64,000 nt of DNA from JADJPO01 sp963825645 (GCA_963825645.1 CAWGTT010000010.1:1-64000); one strand, 5' to 3'; positions 29,432 to 38,433 are shown, numbered from the stretch's first letter. Program-made: numbers and translations. Notes: generated by a model not told the origin, from the letters alone.

Positions 29432-30310
29432 ATGACCGTTGCCCCCGCGACCAGCGCCGCCATCCTGGACGCGATGTCGGGGTCCTTCGAGGACCTGAGC
29501 CCGCAGCTGCAGGCCGCCGCCCGGTATCTGCTGGACCGCCCCAACGACATCGCCGTCTCGTCGATGCGCCAGGTGGCCGAGGCGGCCGGCGTCCAACCCA
29601 ACACACTGGTCCGGTTGGCCCGGACCCTGGGCTTCGAGGGCTACGACGACCTACGCCGCTACTTCCGCGACGACCTGTCCCGGACCGGCCAGTCCTTCCC
29701 CTCCAAGGCGCGCTGGCTGCGATCGCTCGCGGCCGGCGGACGGCACGGGGCGCTGCTGTCCCAGATGGCCGGGGCGTCGATGGCCACCATCGAACAGGTC
29801 TTCGCCGACACGGACGCCGACGAGCTGCGCACCGTGGCGGACCGGATCCTCGCCGCCCGGCGGACGTCGGTGCTCGGCGTCGGCACCGCCGCACCGCTGG
29901 CCACCAACTTCTGCTACGTCGGCGGAATGATCGCGCCCAACCTGGTGGCGATCCCGACCAACGGCGGGCTGCCGATCGACGACGTCGCCCGGATGGAACC
30001 GGGCGACGTCCTGGTCACCATGACCTTCTCGCCCTACCGCGTCGAGGTCGTCGAGGCGACCCGGGTGGCCGGTCAACGCGGCGTGACCATCGTGGCGGTG
30101 ACCGACGGCCGCGCCTCCCCGATCGCCCGGCACGCAGACCATGCCTTCATCGTGCCGACCGAGACGCCCCAGTACTTCTCCAGCGTGGTCGGCGCCGTGG
30201 CCCTGCTGGAGACCCTGTTGGCCTTCATGGCCGCAGACACCGCGGACGACGCGGCCACGGCCATCGAGGAGTTCCACGAGCGCCGGCGCCGCGCCGGCGT
30301 CTACGCATGA
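29432..30310 (+). CDS. MurR/RpiR family transcriptional regulator
   Basis: N-terminal HTH_6 domain (SPQLQAAARYLLDRPNDIAV, SMRQVAEAAGVQPNTLVRLAR, GFEGYDDLRRYFRDDL) followed by a SIS domain (TSVLGVGTAAPLATNF, DVLVTMTFSPYRVEVVEAT, GVTIVAVTDGRASPIARHAD). About 292 residues. RpiR proteins sense phosphosugars or other small ligands through the SIS domain and mostly repress. The ATG at 29432 is preferred over upstream starts because the HTH begins directly after it. It heads the plus-strand operon and probably controls it. Confidence 0.87.
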   Translation: MTVAPATSAAILDAMSGSFEDLSPQLQAAARYLLDRPNDIAVSSMRQVAEAAGVQPNTLVRLARTLGFEGYDDLRRYFRDDLSRTGQSFPSKARWLRSLAAGGRHGALLSQMAGASMATIEQVFADTDADELRTVADRILAARRTSVLGVGTAAPLATNFCYVGGMIAPNLVAIPTNGGLPIDDVARMEPGDVLVTMTFSPYRVEVVEATRVAGQRGVTIVAVTDGRASPIARHADHAFIVPTETPQYFSSVVGAVALLETLLAFMAADTADDAATAIEEFHERRRRAGVYA

Positions 30311-30327
30311 CCCACGAGGGAGACCCC

Positions 30328-31428
30328 ATGCCCCTGGCCCACCCCGGTCTCGACAAGCCCGAGTACTACGTCCCGGGGCTGCCCCGCGACTGGGTCGCGC
30401 AGCGCTACGGCATCCCGGCCGACCAGATCGCCAAACTCGGGTCGGCCGAGAACCCGCTGGGTCCCTCACCCAGGGCCGTCGCCGCGGTCCGGGAGGCAGC
30501 CGGACGGATCGACCTGTACCCATCCTGGACCGCGGAGCCGCTGCGTGAGGCCCTGGCGGCCCGGTACGGCGGCGAGCCGGAGAACTACGTGGTCGGAGCC
30601 GGGGAGACCGAGGTGATCTCGTTCATCATCCGGACCTTCGCCGAACCCGGCGGCAAGGTCCAGATGCCGCGACCGTGCTTCCCGATCTACCACCTGTTCG
30701 CCGAGGCCGAGGGGCGGCGTGCGGTCATGGTCGACACCGTGGACCAGGTCCTGGATGTCGACGCCTACCTCGCGGCGATCGAACCCGACACGCAGGTGTT
30801 GTTCGTGACCCTGCCCCACTCCCCCTCGGGCGCCTGGCTGCGTGAGGCCCACGTCCGGCGGATCGTCGAGGCCGCGCCGCACGCTCTGGTCGTGCTCGAT
30901 GAGGCCTACGTGCACTACTCGGGCACCGAGGGGTACCTGCACCTCGCCCACGCCTATCCGAACTTGATCGTGCTTCGGACGTTCTCCAAGGCCTTCGGGC
31001 TGGCGGGTCTGCGGCTGGGGTTCGGGGTGGCCGACCGCTCGATCATCGACCCGCTTCTGGCGGTCAAGCCCACCTGGAACATGGGGCAGCTGCAGATCGA
31101 CGGCGGCATCGCCGCCCTCGGCGACACCGAGCATGTCGACCGGACCGTCGCACTCGTCACTGAGCAGCGCGACCGGGTCGCGACACGGATGGCGCCCCTG
31201 GACCGCTTCCGGATGGTCCCCGGATCCAGGAGCAACTTCTTCCTGGTCGAGATCCTCGATCCCGCAACCGATTCCACCGTCGTTTTCGACGGGCTGCTGG
31301 AGCGGGGGGTGATCGTCAAGGACGGCTCGGTGTCCTTCCGCGGGCTGGGCCACCGCTACCTGCGGGTCGACGTCAACCTGCCCGAGCACATGGACCGCCT
31401 CGTCGACGCCCTCGCGGACCTGCCGTGA
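30328..31428 (+). CDS. PLP aminotransferase, histidinol-phosphate aminotransferase-like
   Basis: KLGSAENPLGPSPRAVAAV, YPSWTAEPLREALAARYG, VGAGETEVISFIIRTF, PHSPSGAWL, VVLDEAYVHYSG and RTFSKAFGLAGLRLGFGV (PLP lysine in SKAFG) are those of the HisC-like class I/II family. About 366 residues. GGGAGA lies ahead of the ATG at 30328; an earlier ATG overlapping the RpiR stop is possible. In this context it is more likely a catabolic transaminase than a histidine enzyme, since no other his genes are nearby. The end overlaps the GTG of the Rieske gene. Confidence 0.85.
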   Translation: MPLAHPGLDKPEYYVPGLPRDWVAQRYGIPADQIAKLGSAENPLGPSPRAVAAVREAAGRIDLYPSWTAEPLREALAARYGGEPENYVVGAGETEVISFIIRTFAEPGGKVQMPRPCFPIYHLFAEAEGRRAVMVDTVDQVLDVDAYLAAIEPDTQVLFVTLPHSPSGAWLREAHVRRIVEAAPHALVVLDEAYVHYSGTEGYLHLAHAYPNLIVLRTFSKAFGLAGLRLGFGVADRSIIDPLLAVKPTWNMGQLQIDGGIAALGDTEHVDRTVALVTEQRDRVATRMAPLDRFRMVPGSRSNFFLVEILDPATDSTVVFDGLLERGVIVKDGSVSFRGLGHRYLRVDVNLPEHMDRLVDALADLP

Positions 31429-32498
31429 GCACCGAGGCCTCACCAGCACGGGCCCTGCCCGGCGCGGCGTACACCGATCCGGTCACCTGGCGACGCGAGC
31501 TGGACACGGTGTTCGCCACGACCTGGCACCTGGTCGGCCACGTCGGCCAGATCCCCTGGGACGGCGACTATCTCACCGCGATGGTCGGTGACCAGGGCGT
31601 CATCGTCCTTCGTGCCCGAGGTGAGATCAGGGCGATGTACAACGTCTGCCAGCACCGCGGCCATGAGCTGCTCACCGACGATGGCGGTCACGTCGACGTC
31701 ATCATCTGCCCCTACCACGCCTGGACCTACGACACCTCCGGCCGGCTGCTGCACTCCCGCGGGGCCGATGTCGGTCGGGTCTGTGTCCCCGGGGTGCGGG
31801 TGGAGTCCCTCGGCGGCTTCCTCTTCGTCACCCTCGACCCCGACCCTCCCTCATTGGCGCAGTACGTGCCCGGCGTCGCCGGGGAGCTCGCCGCACTGGA
31901 GCCCGCGTCCGAGCAGCGGGTGCTCAGCCATACCAACACGGTGGTCATCAAGGCGAACTGGAAGCTGGCGGTCGAGAACTACAACGAGTGCTACCACTGC
32001 CCCAACGTCCACACCGCCTTCGTCACCGGGGTCGTAACGCGCAACAGCTACCGGATCGCCGGCGGCGGGAACTGCATCCGACACACCGCGCAGGCGAGCA
32101 CCCGGACCGCCTACCGGCGTGCGGATGACGACGACGCCTACGCCTCGTTCTTCGTCTGGCCGGCCTCGTCGATCCAGTGCTACCCCGGCCGGGTGCTCAA
32201 CACCTTCCGTTGGGTCCCGCTCGCGGTCGACCGGACGCTGCTCATCCGCCAGTGGTGGTTCGAGGAGCCGGTGCCGACTCCGGAGCAGCAGGAGGTCATC
32301 GACCTCGACTGGCACACCACCGTCGCCGAGGACCTGCGACTGCTCGCCTCGGTCCAGCGGGGGATGCGCAGCCGGGGATACCGCCCCGGGCCGCTGGTGC
32401 TGAACCCGTCCGGGGTCGCCGACACCAACAGCGAGAACCCGGTCCTGCACCTGCAGCACCTCGCGGCCGCGGCGCAGCGCGACGACACCACGTGGTGA
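31425..32498 (+). CDS. Rieske non-haem iron oxygenase, alpha subunit
   Basis: The Rieske [2Fe-2S] ligands are in CQHRGHEL (about residue 68) and CPYHAWTYD; the mononuclear iron site is in VENYNECYHCPNVHTAF. About 357 residues. This arrangement resembles oxygenases that demethylate quaternary amines, such as glycine betaine, stachydrine or carnitine enzymes. It needs a reductase, which is not in the window. GTG start at 31425 overlapping the aminotransferase stop; its TGA overlaps the next ATG. The neighbours (flavin demethylase, M24, transaminase) support N-demethylation of an amine; the substrate is unknown. Confidence 0.87.
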   Translation: MSTEASPARALPGAAYTDPVTWRRELDTVFATTWHLVGHVGQIPWDGDYLTAMVGDQGVIVLRARGEIRAMYNVCQHRGHELLTDDGGHVDVIICPYHAWTYDTSGRLLHSRGADVGRVCVPGVRVESLGGFLFVTLDPDPPSLAQYVPGVAGELAALEPASEQRVLSHTNTVVIKANWKLAVENYNECYHCPNVHTAFVTGVVTRNSYRIAGGGNCIRHTAQASTRTAYRRADDDDAYASFFVWPASSIQCYPGRVLNTFRWVPLAVDRTLLIRQWWFEEPVPTPEQQEVIDLDWHTTVAEDLRLLASVQRGMRSRGYRPGPLVLNPSGVADTNSENPVLHLQHLAAAAQRDDTTW

Positions 32499-33738
32499 TG
32501 ACGGGCTGCAGCGACCCGCTGCTCGCCGCGGCGGGCGAGACCCCGTCGCTGGCGCTCACCGACACCGAACCCGGCCTCGATCTCGTGGGCCTGCGGCGCG
32601 ACCGGCTCCAACGGGTACGACAAGCGCTCACCGAGGCGGCCGTAGATGCGGCGCTGCTGTTCGACCCGATCCAGATGCGCTACGCGACCGGCTTCCAGGC
32701 GTACGCCACTTCCAGATGCACATCCCCTCCAACTACCTGCTGGTCACCGTCGATGGTCCCGTCGTGATGTTCGCCGTAGGGCAGGTGGCGCCGCTGGCGA
32801 CGGCACTGGAGACCATCGACGAGGTCCGCGACCCTGTCCCGGTCACCCCGTTCGGCGCGGGGTCGCGGCTCGAGGCGAACATCGACCGCCACGCACGCAT
32901 GCTGGCCAGCACCCTCGGCCCCGGTCGGAGGCGGCTCGCGGTCGGCCGGTGCCACGTCGCCCTCCCGGCCGCCCTCGCGCGGTGCGGGCTGAGTGTCACC
33001 GACGCCGACCTCCCGCTCGAGCGCGCCCGCAGCGTCAAGCTGCCCGACGAGGTGCGCTGCCTCAACATCGCTATCGGGGTCGCCGAGACGGCGCTGCACC
33101 GAGTCCGCGCGGCTGTGGAGCCCGGCACAGCGGAGCACGATCTGACCGCGATCCTGCACGGCGTGAACGCGCAGCACGGCGGGGACCGGATCGAGACTCG
33201 TCTCCTGTCGTCCGGAGACCGGATCAACCCCTGGGAGCGCGAGGCCAGCGGCCGACGGCTCCGCCCCGGCGACCTGATCGCCGTCGACACCGACATGGTC
33301 GGCCCGCTCGGATACTGTGCCGACGTCTCCCGCACCTTCCACTGCGGTCCCGGGAGACCCAGCGGCGCCCAGCGCTCGCTCTACGCCGCGGCCGTCGAAG
33401 AAATCACCCACAACGCCGGGCTTCTCGAACCCGGACTTCCGTTCACCGAGCTCACCGCGAAGCTGTGGAAACGGCCCGAGCAGTACCGCGACCGCCGCTA
33501 CGACATCGCCGTCCACGGCATCGGCATGTCCGACGAGTGGCCGTGCATCTTCCAGGAGGAGGATGCCCATGCGTCCTACGACGGCGTCGTCGAGCCCGGC
33601 ATGGTGCTGGCGGTCGAGAGCTACATCGGAGAGCTCGGCGGCGCCGACGGGGTGAAGCTCGAGGAGATGATCCTGGTCACCGACCAAGACACCCGGCAGC
33701 TGACCCGGTTCCCCTACGAGGAGGACCTCCTCGGATGA
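32498..33738 (+). CDS. M24 family metallohydrolase (Xaa-Pro peptidase/creatinase-like), frameshifted
   Basis: The N-terminal creatinase-like domain starts MTGCSDPLLAAAG and has FDPIQMRYATGFQA, then a frame change near 32,705 leads to HFQMHIPSNYLLVTVDGP. The pita-bread domain has DLIAVDTDMVGPLGYCADVSRTF (two metal aspartates), HGIGMSDEWP (histidine) and GVKLEEMILVT (glutamate). About 412 residues. M24 members include prolidases, creatinase (creatine to sarcosine and urea) and ectoine hydrolase. Beside a sarcosine-type dehydrogenase gene a creatinase-like or amide-hydrolase role is attractive but not proved. Overlaps both neighbours by one to four bases. Confidence 0.82.
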
Positions 33739-35108
33739 CCACGGCGCAGGATCGCGGCGGTGCACAGCTGGCAGAGTTCCTCAGCGACCACCGGTCTTGG
33801 CTCACCGACCGACATTGCCGGCGGGCGGTCGGCTTCGTGGCCGACACGCTTGCCTGCATGGTCCACGGCGCCGCCCAGCCGTGGGCCCGCGCCGCCGCCG
33901 CCCACGCCCTGCGGACCGGCGGGGACGGGCCCTGTCTGCTCGTCGGCGACGCCCGGTCGACCTCGGCGGCGATGGCCGCCTTCGCCAACGGGGTCGCTGC
34001 GCACGCGTTCGAGCTGGACGACGTGCACGAGGAGGCGATCTCGCACCCCGGCGCCGTCGTCGTGCCAGCCGTGCTGGCCATGGCCCAACACCTCGGCTCG
34101 AGCGGGCGGGCGGTGCTCGATGCCGTCGTCGTGGGCTATGAGGCGATGGGGCGGGTGGGGATCGCCGTCGGGCCGGCCGCGCACATGCGCGCCGGCTTCC
34201 ACCCCACCGGGCAGTCCGGCGTCTTCGGCGCCGCCGCGGCCGTAGCCACACTGCTCAGGCTCGACGCGGCCGCCCTCCAGCACGCCTTCGGGCTGGCCGC
34301 CTCGTTCGCGTCCGGGACGACGGAGTTCAGCCAGAGCGGCGGCATGAGCAAGCGCCTGCACGCCGGCCGGGCGGCCGAGGGGGGCCTCACCGCGGCCTGG
34401 CTGGCCGCCGACGGCGTCGAGGGGCCGGCTGGCGGGCTCGACGGCCGGTACGGCTTCTGCCGGATCTTCACCACCGCGCCCCGGATCGAGCTGCTCACCG
34501 ACGGGCTGGGGACGCGCTGGATGAGCGAGGAGATCACCGTCAAGCCCTACGCCGCCTGTAGTGACATCCACCCGCTGATCGACGCGGCGCTGTCCCTGCG
34601 CGCAGCCGGCGTCGAGGCGGACGCCATCGAGCGGATCACCGCCGAGGTCCCGAGCAAGGCCGCGGAGCAGAACGCCCTGGACGGCACCACGTCGGTGATG
34701 GCGGCCCAGTACAGCGGACCGTTCAACATCGCCGCCGCCTTCCTCGCCGACCCCACCGACCCCGCCACCTACGCTCCGGAGCGCATCGCGGACCCGCGGA
34801 TCGCCGCGCTGCAGGCCACGGTGGACCCGCTGCGGGCCGGTGCCGAGTTCGACGCCACCTACGCCTGGCGCATGGGCGGACGGCTGCGGGTACGGCTACG
34901 GGACGGCACCATCCATGAACGGACCGTCTCCGGGCAACGCGGCTCGATGCACCGACCGCTGAGCACCGCGGAGCTGCGGGCCAAGCTCGACCGCATCACG
35001 GGCGGGCGTCTGGACGTTCCCGCCCTCGACCGGGCGCTGCAGCGGCTGGCCGACGCCGACGACCTGACCGAGCTGGTCGCGGTCATCGGCCGAGGAGGTC
35101 ACCGGTGA
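33735..35108 (+). CDS. MmgE/PrpD family protein
   Basis: A 457-residue protein with FVADTLACMVHGAAQPW, AAFANGVAAHAFELDDVHEEAISHPGAVVVPAVLA (the D-D and H-P-G signature), GFHPTGQSGVFGAAAAVATLL and KPYAACSDIHPLIDAAL. The family includes 2-methylcitrate dehydratase, cis-aconitate decarboxylase and iminodisuccinate epimerase, all acting on polycarboxylates. ATG at 33735 overlaps the M24 stop; its TGA overlaps the GTG of the next gene. Intact. Its presence suggests the pathway ends in a dicarboxylic or tricarboxylic acid. Confidence 0.87.
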   Translation: MTTAQDRGGAQLAEFLSDHRSWLTDRHCRRAVGFVADTLACMVHGAAQPWARAAAAHALRTGGDGPCLLVGDARSTSAAMAAFANGVAAHAFELDDVHEEAISHPGAVVVPAVLAMAQHLGSSGRAVLDAVVVGYEAMGRVGIAVGPAAHMRAGFHPTGQSGVFGAAAAVATLLRLDAAALQHAFGLAASFASGTTEFSQSGGMSKRLHAGRAAEGGLTAAWLAADGVEGPAGGLDGRYGFCRIFTTAPRIELLTDGLGTRWMSEEITVKPYAACSDIHPLIDAALSLRAAGVEADAIERITAEVPSKAAEQNALDGTTSVMAAQYSGPFNIAAAFLADPTDPATYAPERIADPRIAALQATVDPLRAGAEFDATYAWRMGGRLRVRLRDGTIHERTVSGQRGSMHRPLSTAELRAKLDRITGGRLDVPALDRALQRLADADDLTELVAVIGRGGHR

Positions 35109-35156
35109 GGATCACCCGGATCACCGTGTGGTGCGTCGACCTGCCGCTGGCAATCA
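35105..35156 (+). pseudogene. Start of a mandelate racemase/muconate lactonizing enzyme gene, cut off
   Basis: GTG at 35105 (overlapping the PrpD stop) codes RITRITVWCVDLPL, the standard beginning of mandelate racemase/muconate cycloisomerase family proteins. After about 15 codons homology stops exactly where a piece of tRNA-Ser 3' half begins (35,157). The remaining 350 or so codons are absent. Either a mobile cassette entered here or two pieces of a genome were joined wrongly. Confidence 0.6.
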
Positions 35157-35193
35157 CCGGGGCAGGATTGGGTACCGCCCAACGGTTCTCAAG
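35157..35193 (-). repeat. tRNA-Ser 3'-half repeat, copy 1 (variant)
   Basis: 37 bases matching the anticodon loop, anticodon 3' stem and variable arm of the tRNA-Ser gene at 61,447, with two base differences. The T-arm and acceptor part are missing. Same strand as the tRNA. To the left lies the cut mandelate racemase gene; to the right a spacer similar to that beside copy 2, then the HEPN gene end. Confidence 0.75.
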
Positions 35194-35287
35194 CGCGTTG
35201 GGAACAGGGGCGCTGAACGGCGCCGATACCGCAAGCGGTTCGGCTTCTCCGCGTATTCGCCGCGGGCGGTCGAGGTTCGCTGTCGTT

Positions 35288-35318
35288 GGCCGGGCCGGGC
35301 CGGGCCGGGCCGGGCCGG
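35288..35318 (+). repeat. Short tandem repeat of GGCCG
   Basis: About six units of a five-base GC repeat in the gap between copy 1 of the tRNA repeat and the HEPN gene. Probably polymerase slippage; no coding role seen. Confidence 0.8.
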
Positions 35319-35365
35319 CGTGGCCCGCCGAGCCACTCGCGGGCCTGTCGGATGAGCTCGGCGTC

Positions 35366-35848
35366 TCAGCCTCGGTCGGGCAGGACTGTCTCCACGCGGT
35401 CACGTAGGGCGGGGATGACATGGCGGACGAGATCGGCGGCCAGGTCGGCGGCTTCGTCAGCGGCGGCAGGGTCGGCGCGCTGGTGGCGGTACATGTTGTC
35501 GTTGCGTTGACGGCGCAGGTACGCGGCATCGGCGAGGGTCTTGGCGGCCGGCCCGGACAGCAGCAGGACGGCGGCGTCGAAGGTGATGCGGTGTTCGCCC
35601 TCACCTCCCGCGGGGCGCCAGCCTGCGGCCAGGAGCAGGGCAAGGGCGAGCTTGCGGGCCATCTCGTAGGCCAGAAGGACGGTCGCGGAGTAGTCCTTGA
35701 CCGCGCGCAGCGTCGGCACCGCCCGGGCGTGGGCATTGGCGTCGAGGTACAGCTCGGCCGCGGCGTCCAGGTTCGGTGCCTGCAGATGGGTGAGCCGGCC
35801 GGCCTTGGCCATCTGGTGCAGGCGGCCGGTCGGGGAGACGGGTGTCAC
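35366..35848 (-). CDS. HEPN-domain toxin candidate
   Basis: A 160-residue helical protein: ELYLDANAHARAVPTLRAVKDYSATVLLAYEMARKLALALLLAAGW, then YLRRQRNDNMYRHQRADPAAADEA. The R-N-x5-H stretch (RNDNMYRH) fits the HEPN RNase motif R-x4-6-H. GTG start at 35848 overlaps the stop of the nucleotidyltransferase gene (GTGA), so the two form an MNT/HEPN toxin-antitoxin operon. In known pairs the HEPN protein cuts RNA and MNT neutralises it by adding AMP or by binding. The 3' end faces the tRNA-Ser repeat copy 1. Confidence 0.7.
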   Translation of the reverse strand: MTPVSPTGRLHQMAKAGRLTHLQAPNLDAAAELYLDANAHARAVPTLRAVKDYSATVLLAYEMARKLALALLLAAGWRPAGGEGEHRITFDAAVLLLSGPAAKTLADAAYLRRQRNDNMYRHQRADPAAADEAADLAADLVRHVIPALRDRVETVLPDRG

Positions 35849-36429
35849 GGTGCCTCCGCAGTGAATTCTTGGTGGGGGCGGGCCTGGATCTCAGCCAGGA
35901 CCCCGACCTTGGCAGCGTCCCATTCCTGCGGGGTGGCGAAGGCTACCTGGACCGGGATCCCGAGACGTTCGGACAGCTCATCAGCCACTCGGTGGACGGC
36001 AATCCGGCTCGGGGAACCCACCACCAGCACGTCCAGGTCCCGCGGCGCCGGGCCCGCCTCCCCGGCCGCGCGGGCCGCCCACGACCCGTAGACAACCACC
36101 CGTGCCACCCCGCGCAGCGGCAACAGCTCGCCGGCCGCCAGGCGCGCGGGCCCGAACGCCTTGACCACGAGGGAGGCCAGATCGGGGAAGAACGGCGATG
36201 CGGTATTGGCCTGCACCACGCGAGTACGACCCACCTTCTCCTCCACCAGCAACCCGGCCCCGACCAAGCGGGTCAGCTCCCTCGTCACCGTTGAGACGTC
36301 TGCGTCCACCACCCGCGCCAGGTCGGTGACCGTGAACCGACGCCCCGGCTCCCCCAGCACGCGCGCCAAGAGATCTCCCTGCAGCCTGCTGCGGAAGATC
36401 GGCAGCAACGGTGACGCCGAGGTTTGCAT
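35845..36429 (-). CDS. Nucleotidyltransferase-type antitoxin with winged helix
   Basis: About 194 residues. The N-terminal half is a winged helix (FTVTDLARVVDADVSTVTRELTRLVGAGLL). The second half is a Pol-beta-like nucleotidyltransferase (VVYGSWAARAAGEAGPAPRDLDVLVVG), where G-S-W-x-A-R and D-L-D are the motif. ATG at 36429 fits the start of homology better than the one 18 codons upstream. Partner of the HEPN gene. The DNA-binding part suggests autoregulation. Confidence 0.7.
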   Translation of the reverse strand: MQTSASPLLPIFRSRLQGDLLARVLGEPGRRFTVTDLARVVDADVSTVTRELTRLVGAGLLVEEKVGRTRVVQANTASPFFPDLASLVVKAFGPARLAAGELLPLRGVARVVVYGSWAARAAGEAGPAPRDLDVLVVGSPSRIAVHRVADELSERLGIPVQVAFATPQEWDAAKVGVLAEIQARPHQEFTAEAP

Positions 36430-36558
36430 AACGCGCACGATATCATGCGCGATAGTCAACCTAAGGCGACGAGTCGCACCCACGCGACGGAGCCGCCCCC
36501 ATGCGCGGTCGAGGCTCTAGGGGCATCGTCGGTGACGGCTGGACCATCCGACAAGGGG

Positions 36559-36972
36559 TCAGGACGGCGAGGTGGACTGCAGCAGCACGAGACCCTCGTG
36601 GTCGCGATAGTCGAGGTAGTCCTTCACGTTCCAGGTGGCCAACGGCAGGTCATGGGACAGGCAACAGGCCGCGATCCAGGAGTCGTTGACCGGACGCGGC
36701 CGACCCCGCCGTCGGGCATGGGCCAGCAACTGCCCCCAGGTCCGCGAGATCTGCTCATCGGAGTCGATCACCACGACATCGGACAACCAGGCCTGGAGCC
36801 GATCCTTCGCCACCGGGCCCCAGGACCGGATCTCGGCCCAGTGCCACAGCTCCCCGACCGTCACGAACGTCACGCACCACGAGACACCGATCAGCTGTTC
36901 CGCCACCGGCCCGGACAGGCTCCCCTTGATCGCCGCCGACGCGACATCGGTGTCCAGGACGACGTACCTCAC
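36559..36972 (-). CDS. vapC: VapC-type PIN-domain toxin, copy 1
   Basis: 137 residues: VVLDTDVASAAI (first acidic residue), TFVTVGELWHWAEIRSWG (glutamate), and RPVNDSWIAACCLSHDLPLATWNVKDYLDY (N-D-x-W-I-A-A and later acidic residues), a PIN-domain ribonuclease that usually cleaves tRNA or rRNA. It lies 82 bases after its partner VapB on the same strand. A near-identical toxin (about 125 of 137 residues) occurs at 53,185. Intact. Confidence 0.85.
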   Translation of the reverse strand: MRYVVLDTDVASAAIKGSLSGPVAEQLIGVSWCVTFVTVGELWHWAEIRSWGPVAKDRLQAWLSDVVVIDSDEQISRTWGQLLAHARRRGRPRPVNDSWIAACCLSHDLPLATWNVKDYLDYRDHEGLVLLQSTSPS

Positions 36973-37054
36973 CCGCCACCTGCCGCACCGGCCACTGCGC
37001 GATCACGCAGCGGACGCCTCGGCCCGACGACGTCGCCCACGCCATCCAGCCCGC

Positions 37055-37267
37055 TCACGCGGTCTCGGTCTGCCGCCACGCCCGGACCTGTTCCTGGAAC
37101 GCCGCCAGCTCCTCGTCATCGAACAGGCCCTCCACCGCCTTGTCCGCCAACCGCGCCACCGGCACCACACCCCGACGGGCGGCAAGCTCCTCGACGCTCA
37201 CCCGTGGGCTCCCCCCAGGTCGCCCCGGGACGCCGGCCCCCGACCCGTCTTCCGGCTGACTCGACAT
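37055..37267 (-). CDS. VapB-type antitoxin, copy 1
   Basis: 70 residues from ATG 37267: MSSQPEDGSG, a Pro/Gly-rich linker, then VSVEELAARRGVVPVARLADKAVEGLFDDEELAAF. Small acidic protein directly upstream of the PIN toxin, with a helical C-terminal region of the kind that wraps VapC. No RHH or AbrB motif is clear, so the class of antitoxin is open. Confidence 0.65.
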   Translation of the reverse strand: MSSQPEDGSGAGVPGRPGGSPRVSVEELAARRGVVPVARLADKAVEGLFDDEELAAFQEQVRAWRQTETA

Positions 37268-37365
37268 CACCGACCACCTCCCCACGCGTCGACCCTGCCC
37301 ACCAAGCATCCCATGCAGACCCCAGCGAGGCTCCCACCCTGTCGCCGTCCGGGCGCGGGACCGGT

Positions 37366-38076
37366 TCACCGCGACCCCGCCACATCCAGCACGTGACCAT
37401 CACCGAGCAGGGCCACAGCCTCACGGCGCAGTGAGGCGGCCACCGGTGCCCCCGAGGCGACCAGGTCACGGACCTGACCAGGGGCCAGATCCATGATCGC
37501 CGCCGGGTTCCCCGACCATCGCCGGATCATCCGCGCCCGCTCCGCCACATCGCTGTCCCAGCCGTCCAGAGCGGCCCGGCCCATCCGGGCCGGGCGGACC
37601 AGGAACAGGTCGATGTCCGAATCGATGTTCCCGTCCCCGCGGGCCGCCGACCCGAACACCGCCGCCGCCACCGGCGGCCGCGGCCAGGACCACACCGTGT
37701 CGGCGATCCGCGCGAACAGCTGACCCCGCAGATCCACCAACGCCAGCACCGCCACATGATCACGGTTCAACAGGTACAGGTCCGACGACCCCGCAGCGGT
37801 GACCTCGACCAGACCATGACGGACCAGACGGGCCAGCACGACCGTCACCCCCGACTGACTCCCCCGCGAGGACAACCGCGCCACCTCACGACCCGTCAGC
37901 GGCGACGTCGTCCGCGCCAACGCCGCCAGCACCGCCCCGTCCAGGGGGGCACCCCCGAGGACATCTGTCGTGGGTGGACCGGGTCGTGGTCGCCGCCTTG
38001 GCGTTGCGGCTACCACCGGCGCGACGAGTCGGCGTGCTCGGACGCACCTCAGCCGGCGCGCCGTACCGCCTCCCAT
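37366..38076 (-). CDS. Winged-helix nucleotidyltransferase protein
   Basis: The first 45 residues are low in information; then a winged helix (SPLTGREVARLSSRGSQSGVT) and a nucleotidyltransferase domain with VAAAVFGSAARGDGNIDSDIDLFLVRP, the full G-S-x2-R-G-x4-S-D-x-D motif. About 236 residues with the start at 38076 uncertain. Similar in layout to the proteins at 35,845 and 55,295, but no HEPN gene sits next to it; VapB begins about 100 bases downstream. Confidence 0.7.
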   Translation of the reverse strand: MGGGTARRLRCVRARRLVAPVVAATPRRRPRPGPPTTDVLGGAPLDGAVLAALARTTSPLTGREVARLSSRGSQSGVTVVLARLVRHGLVEVTAAGSSDLYLLNRDHVAVLALVDLRGQLFARIADTVWSWPRPPVAAAVFGSAARGDGNIDSDIDLFLVRPARMGRAALDGWDSDVAERARMIRRWSGNPAAIMDLAPGQVRDLVASGAPVAASLRREAVALLGDGHVLDVAGSR

Positions 38077-38433
38077 GGATCTGACACTACTTTGACTCCC
38101 CTTCGGGCCAATGCGGCAGTCAGGCAGGTGGCCAGGTCCCGGGATTGGTCATGTCCAATCTGGTGCTGCTCGCAGCGGGTACGTGGCCTGGTGGTGGGCA
38201 CCGTCCGTGAGAAGGCCCCGATCGTCTCGGTCTCAGCCGCCCGGGGCCGGGGTCCGCGGCGCGCTGCTCCCAGTCGATCGAGGACGCATCAGGGTCAAGG
38301 GCGCGGGCGAGAGCACACCACAGGAGGTCGCGATGCGTAACGTGGTCAATCCGCCGGTAACCACCCATGCAGGCCCTAGCCTGGACACATCACGGGCTCT
38401 TGACGGAGGGGAAGCTGAGGGCGACGGGACGAC
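38077..38433. other. Intergenic region
   Basis: About 355 bases between divergent genes. No protein or RNA gene can be supported. It should contain the promoters of the nucleotidyltransferase gene and of the coiled-coil membrane protein. Confidence 0.4.

Noticed and set aside
28444..31428. A 994-codon plus-strand frame
   Set aside because: Only its last 367 codons (aminotransferase) are real; the rest is the antisense of the dehydrogenase and an alternate frame of the RpiR gene, long because of high GC.
30466..33765. Long minus-strand frames opposite the aminotransferase and M24 genes
   Set aside because: Typical GC-rich shadow frames; the plus-strand products have clear motifs.
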